In this document: positions 60,276 through 64,000 of the stretch, one piece after another | Position numbering within the stretch: the stretch's first letter is position 1 | Layout of the letters: every line of letters begins with the position of its first letter | Source: Anisus vortex | Taxonomy: Eukaryota > Mollusca > Gastropoda > Planorbidae | Length of the DNA stretch: 64,000 bases | Assembly: GCA_949126835.1 (NCBI GenBank) | Contig: OX421501.1 | Location: forward strand, 1,985,554 to 2,049,553 | Reading direction: 5' to 3' | The notes under the pieces: model-generated | Told to the model about the DNA's origin: nothing | Seen by the model: the letters and a program-made list of their open reading frames with translations, nothing else | Databases searched by the model: none | Translations under genes and position numbers: made by a program

Positions 60276-60474
60276 AACAGACTATGGGATATGTAGGTAG
60301 GATGTAAATATTATTTATGAGCGCCTTTTTGTTGGTGTTTTGACAAAGAAGCTCTGATTTTAAACGCAATTGTCAAAGACTTTTCATTTTATTATTGCTA
60401 CGTCCACTCTCTGGCTAGTAACTAGTTTTATCTCCCTTTTTAGGAGGGTTTAAAGTATAGTTATGTTATGATGG

Positions 60475-60590
60475 CTACCTGACATTAGTTTGGGTAACGT
60501 AAAGGTGGATGGGCATTGTGCTGGCCACACATCCCCTAGCACGCCGCGGCCACAGAAACTGGTGAAGGCTGAAGATCATAGATAGAAAGT
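60475..60590 (+). repeat. SINE 3' half
   Basis: GCTACCTGACATTAGTTTGG, GGGCATTGTGCTGGCCACAC and CACAGAAACTGGTGAAGG match the second half of the SINE at 62921-63175 in plus orientation; the head is missing. Confidence 0.75.
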
Positions 60591-60689
60591 AGGTCGGTAC
60601 AGGAATGGTTAACTACTTACTAATATTTATAACGTACAACAAAGAGTTTTACATAGTTATAAATAGAACGATGGAGTGTCATTGGAGGT

Positions 60690-60975
60690 ATTTAGTCCAA
60701 CCCCTTCAGTGATGATTTGAAAGCCGGCCACAGAGGGAAGAAGTGGTGGAGGCTTGGTCCTCCAGTGTGTTCCACAATCTCATGGCTGACGGGGGGGAAA
60801 AAGAATATTTGTAAACGTCGGTGCGTACGTGCGTGTGGAATACGCATATTGAACTGATGACCTCTGGTATAAAGTGACACTTGTTGGGTAGGACATGGCT
60901 GTGTGGACATGTCCACGTGGCGATGCATGATCTTGTACGTCATATGCGATGTTGTTTGTGGGGCTAATCAAAATA
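60690..60975 (-). pseudogene. Reverse transcriptase C-terminal fragment, minus strand
   Basis: Reads YKIMHRHVDM, YTRGHQFNMRIPHARTHRR and FFFPPVSHEIVEHTGGPS: the Y-K-I-x, R-G-H, P-x-A-R-T and F-F-P pattern of jockey-like tails, with at least one frameshift. Confidence 0.65.
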
Positions 60976-61285
60976 TAATAATATCATCATTGGCTCCATA
61001 GTCTCGAAAGACGATTAGATTTGCGCGTCTGTGATTTGGCCAGCCTTGCAAAATTGACTGTGCCTGTGGAGACCTATCCTTGAGAGACAGGCTCTATCGC
61101 ATCTCTGGCACTTGAAAGCTGGACCGTTGGAGATTGTTAGGGGCAGCCTACTTTTCTTCGCTGCTCGTTTAGCCTCCGCCATAAGGCGAAGTTTGCCCTC
61201 TGCCGCATTTATACCGGTGTGTAAGGTGCCTCTCCAACTATTTCTGTGCTGAGCAAGGTTCTCCCAGTTTCCGACCTCTACATCT
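60976..61285 (-). pseudogene. 3' end of an RTE-like element, minus strand
   Basis: Reads NWENLAQHRNSWRGTLHTGI, AEAKRAAKKSRLP, then FKCQRCDRACLSRIGLHRHS and QFC, closely parallel to the end of the 17-20-kb element (FKCLKCGRDC.. SHSQRC). The tail GTCTTTCGAGACTATGG then ATGATGATATTATTATA parallels the ACG/ATA tail there. 5'-truncated copy of a sister family. Confidence 0.83.
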
Positions 61286-61733
61286 ATAGCCTAATAATAT
61301 ATAAGCTACCTTATAATATATAAACTAATAGTAGATAATACTAAAAACGAATACTAGATTATATGTTCAATTAAAATTAATTATCATTTATTATATGTTA
61401 TATTTAGGTCAGAAAAAATGATTGGATGTTTTTTCAAGGAAATATTAAATACTGGCAGGTCTAGTTTTCAAATTTTAGAACCTTAACATACAAGTAAATA
61501 CTTCAAAACAGAATTTGACAATAAGGTATAGGACAAAAACGTTACAATTTTCCACTAAAGTTACAGTCAAACGTTCTTTATTAAGACATAGTATAAATTA
61601 AATATTTGATACTGATAATAATGTTTCATTAAAAATAAATGCTATGAAATATCTGAACAAAGTAAATGTCGTAGGAACAATTTCCAACAATGAAAATGTT
61701 AGACACCAATTATCTGGAAGTCTTTCTAGCTGC

Positions 61734-61740
61734 TATAAAA
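61734..61740 (+). promoter_or_regulatory. TATA box of the 61.8-kb gene
   Basis: TATAAAA, followed 32 bp later by TCATTCT (61767-61773), which fits the initiator pattern YYANWYY. This would give a 5' untranslated region of about 48 nt before the ATG at 61817. Confidence 0.6.
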
Positions 61741-61816
61741 TGTATTGGAAACAATCTCAAAGTCGCTCATTCTACAAGACTGTTTTCATTTGTGAGAGTT
61801 GTATGTGGAAAAGAAA

Positions 61817-61862
61817 ATGTATCTTCTAATACTATCTCTTGTAACAGTCCTTGCAGTTAGTG
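61817..61862 (+). CDS. Secreted-protein gene, exon 1 (signal peptide)
   Basis: AGAAAATG starts MYLLILSLVTVLAVSG, a compact signal peptide, and ends at the donor gtgagt with one nucleotide over (phase 1). A TATA box and initiator lie at suitable distances upstream. The next exon continues in phase. An in-frame ATG further upstream belongs to a different frame. Confidence 0.78.
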
Positions 61863-62196
61863 GTGAGTATATTTACATATTGATTACGTTGATCTTAGGT
61901 CTATAGTTTAAATAAAATTGTTTATTCATCAACTGAAAATATTTAATATATCATTGTTGAATGAAAGGAGTTGAAAGAATCATCCTTAATATTACGAATA
62001 ATAATCGCATCATTAAAAGAGCTGTAAAAACCTGTCGTCCATTGACCCCACGCCCCTGACTCCATCAAGCAGAAATAGAGGCTTTTAATAAAAATACAAC
62101 CATGTTTGAATCCTGATTGAACGAGTCAAAACAATTTAAACATGCATCTGCTAATGTTATTAACAAATTTTTTTCTCCATATATGCAACAAAATAG

Positions 62197-62374
62197 GAGC
62201 TAAAAATGTTGCAAAAAGAAATGTGGCTTGTGATCGAATATCAAATTGTTTGTATGAAGTGGAAGCTCATAGAATTGCAGATTTGCCTTTTCTTCGTATC
62301 TTCTATGGCAGTTCTGAGGTTACTGAAGTTAATAGCACTATATTTGACGAGGAATTTCATACTCAACTTTGTCA
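62197..62374 (+). CDS. Secreted-protein gene, exon 2
   Basis: 178 nt, acceptor aaaatag before 62197 and donor gtaagt after 62374; phase 1 in, phase 2 out. It reads GAKNVAKRNVACDRISNC, LYEVEAHRIADLPFLRIFYG and ends in EFHTQLC. Three cysteines (C-x5-C and one near the end), mostly helical character. It looks like the N-terminal part of a small cysteine-containing secreted protein. I do not recognise the family. Further exons must lie beyond 62374; none was found before the window end, and the intron contains retrotransposon, SINE and MITE insertions. Confidence 0.72.
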
Positions 62375-62539
62375 GTAAGTTAATAGGCTGCTTATTTTGT
62401 TTATAGTTTAACTCCAATACAATTTTAAGTACATATGATAAATGAGTTATATCTTTAACAACGGCTTTAGTTTTAATAAGGTATTGAAACATCCATAAGT
62501 AAGTATGTAGGCTAAGTATTAGTATGTAAACAAACCGAA

Positions 62540-62830
62540 ATGCTGAAAAACGGAATCATCATCAACAGACCCTTGACCGTTGCTGTCAACTTTCTTCATT
62601 TTTTGCCTATCTTGAGCGGATGTCAATAGTTCAGTCATTTGCAGCTTTGTCCAATCTTTTATATTGTCGAAAAAGCATTTCCGCTAACGGCCTCTTCGAC
62701 AAAGTCAACCTTCTACATTGCCTTGAAGGATGTCGTTTGGCAGGTTATTAGGCTGCAACACATGACAGAACCTTGTCAGCTTGCGCCGCTTGATTGTTGC
62801 CATAATGGTTTCTTGAGGGCCCGCTATTAA
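62540..62830 (-). pseudogene. Non-LTR retrotransposon tail, single-copy source of the 33-bp repeat
   Basis: On the minus strand: QETIMATIKRRKLTRFCHVL, NNLPNDILQGNVEG, two stops, then FFDNIKDWTKLQMTELLTS and AQDRQKMKK. This is the R-K-L-x-W-F-G-H-V ... D-N-I-K-x-W-T tail of a non-LTR reverse transcriptase. It continues into the 62800-63410 segment that is inverted at 57540-57870, so both belong to copies of one element. Confidence 0.82.
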
Positions 62831-62904
62831 GGATATTCTGTCCCAGACATAATCATTAAGAGAGGCGAACAAAATATTTCTCTAAAATTTACTGAGCTAC
62901 AGGG

Positions 62905-63191
62905 ATATTACGTCTCATTAGTAAAGTAGGCTACCCTTCGGACCAAAGTGATCATAGGACTGGTGAAGCAGCGTTCACCCGTTTCTGTGGCCACGGCATA
63001 CAAGGGGATGTGTGGCCAGCACAATGCCCAGCCGCCTTTACTTTACCCCAACTAATGTCAGGTACCCATCAGAGCTGGGTAGACTCAGGGACATCCTCAA
63101 GTCCTGGGGAAAAATCCCGGCTTCACCAGGATTTGAACCCAAGACCTTCGGATCGCCAGTCGAACGCGCTGCTCCATATTACGTCTCATTA
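62905..63191 (-). mobile_element. SINE with 16-bp target-site duplication
   Basis: The insert 62921-63175 (255 bp) is flanked by ATATTACGTCTCATTA at 62905-62920 and 63176-63191. In minus orientation it starts GCAGCGCGTTCGACTGGCGA, has a B box GGTTCAAATCC, and runs through the body shared with the other copies. The A-box end of the tRNA head is missing. The homologous element at 57.7 kb has the uninterrupted target. Confidence 0.93.
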
Positions 63192-63483
63192 CTTACATTT
63201 AAAAAAATTATCCCATTTATTTTGATATGAGTGAAATGTATAAATCTCAGATAAAACTATGTTTATTATAATATACATAAAAAAAAATATTTGCAATTAT
63301 TTTATCACGCGTGACGCATAGTTTCTTATAATTCTGCTGCTAGACATCTTTGATTTTTGAATCATTTTTGTTACAATATTAGTTGAATTGATTGTTATAT
63401 TTAGTCGTTGTGACAAATATAAATAATTAAAATCTTCAAAGTGAGATTATGCTGGCAAGAGGCGAGATTGAATGTAGCACATG

Positions 63484-63708
63484 CTATAGAATAGGGATCG
63501 GCAACCTATGGCACGCGTGCCAGACTTGGCACGCAGAGCGACTTTCAGTGGCACACGGACGACTCGCGGAAAAATGCAATTTAAGTCTCTTCTAGAAAAA
63601 TAAATTATGGTAGTTAAGGTTGACTTTTATGCTGTGGGCACGCAGAATTAATTGGAAATCCTACTTTGGCACACTGGTATCATAAGGATGCCGACCCTTG
63701 CTATAGAA
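63484..63708 (+). mobile_element. hAT MITE (209 bp) with 8-bp target duplication
   Basis: CTATAGAA at 63484-63491 and 63701-63708 flank an element from TAGGGATCGGCAACC to GATGCCGACCCTTG, with inverted ends. The duplication fits the hAT pattern nTnnnnAn. Internal TTGGCACGCAGAGCG and GGGCACGCAGAATTAATTGG are shared by the other copies. No coding capacity. Confidence 0.92.
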
Positions 63709-64000
63709 GATTATCAACAATTATTTGAATAATACACATATCTTAACATAAAATATCACCAATTTAAAGTAAAAAATAAATAATTAATTATCAGCGTAAA
63801 TATTCTTATTATTATTTTTATACTTTTTATATTTAAAGTTACACATTTTGCTTTTGTATTGGTTTATTTTAAAAAGTAATAATCCAAATAATGTATGCTA
63901 ATGTTAACATTTTTTTTTAGATTTCAAATAGAAGTTGACATTATGTTTTGTTATCTCTAAATGTTGTCATTTTTCTTTTACCTTTTTTTTTTAAAACTAT
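63709..64000. other. AT-rich end of window
   Basis: Nothing recognised; presumably still intron of the 61.8-kb gene. Confidence 0.5.

Overview
The window looks like repeat-rich, AT-rich DNA from an animal genome, most likely a gastropod mollusc. Spliced genes with GT-AG introns, RTE/CR1-type retrotransposon remains, a tRNA-derived SINE, hAT fossils and an LTR retrotransposon rule out a prokaryote. The gastropod call rests on the style of the EGF-plus-galactose-binding secreted genes and is an inference; no species can be named.

Layout. Positions 1-15935 are one uninterrupted 28-bp satellite (about 565 units) with variant domains and an internal multi-kb duplication. At 16983-20275 lies a nearly full-length RTE-like retrotransposon, broken only by three in-frame stops. 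At 20.3-24.9 kb there is AT-rich DNA with a hAT fossil, a reverse-transcriptase remnant and a 14-bp minisatellite. At 24.9-30.1 kb is a minus-strand gene fragment ('gene A': signal-peptide exon, EGF-like exon, half of a galactose-binding-like domain) inside a segmental duplication whose second copy lies at 48.5-54.6 kb. At 31639-37977 is a young LTR retrotransposon whose single intact ORF has gag, zinc knuckle and protease joined to scraps of integrase and a membrane segment; reverse transcriptase is missing.

At 39.1-49.9 kb I can chain nine minus-strand exons ('gene B') through GT-AG junctions that are all phase 1: signal peptide, three EGF-like exons, two galactose-binding-like (F5/8C-like) domains each split over two exons, and a final Cys-rich exon with a stop. 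The sum is 1341 nt, about 446 residues, a secreted protein. The introns carry a hAT fossil, MITEs, SINEs, CR1/L2-like fragments and several minisatellites. Two minisatellites, one in gene A and one in gene B, repeat an exon end together with its splice donor. Upstream of gene B lie a 30-copy 23-bp array carrying TGACGTAA in nearly every unit and a 47-bp array.

At 55-64 kb there are further hAT and retrotransposon remnants, a 33-bp minisatellite grown from 11 codons of a retrotransposon reading frame, a THAP-domain fragment, and at 61.8-62.4 kb the first two exons of a plus-strand secreted-protein gene with a TATA box. It continues beyond what I can follow. A SINE with a 16-bp target-site duplication and a hAT MITE with an 8-bp duplication lie in or near its second intron.

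Only three host genes are supported (A, B and the 61.8-kb gene). The unusual biology here is how local tandem amplification and transposons have reshaped splice junctions and gene copies.
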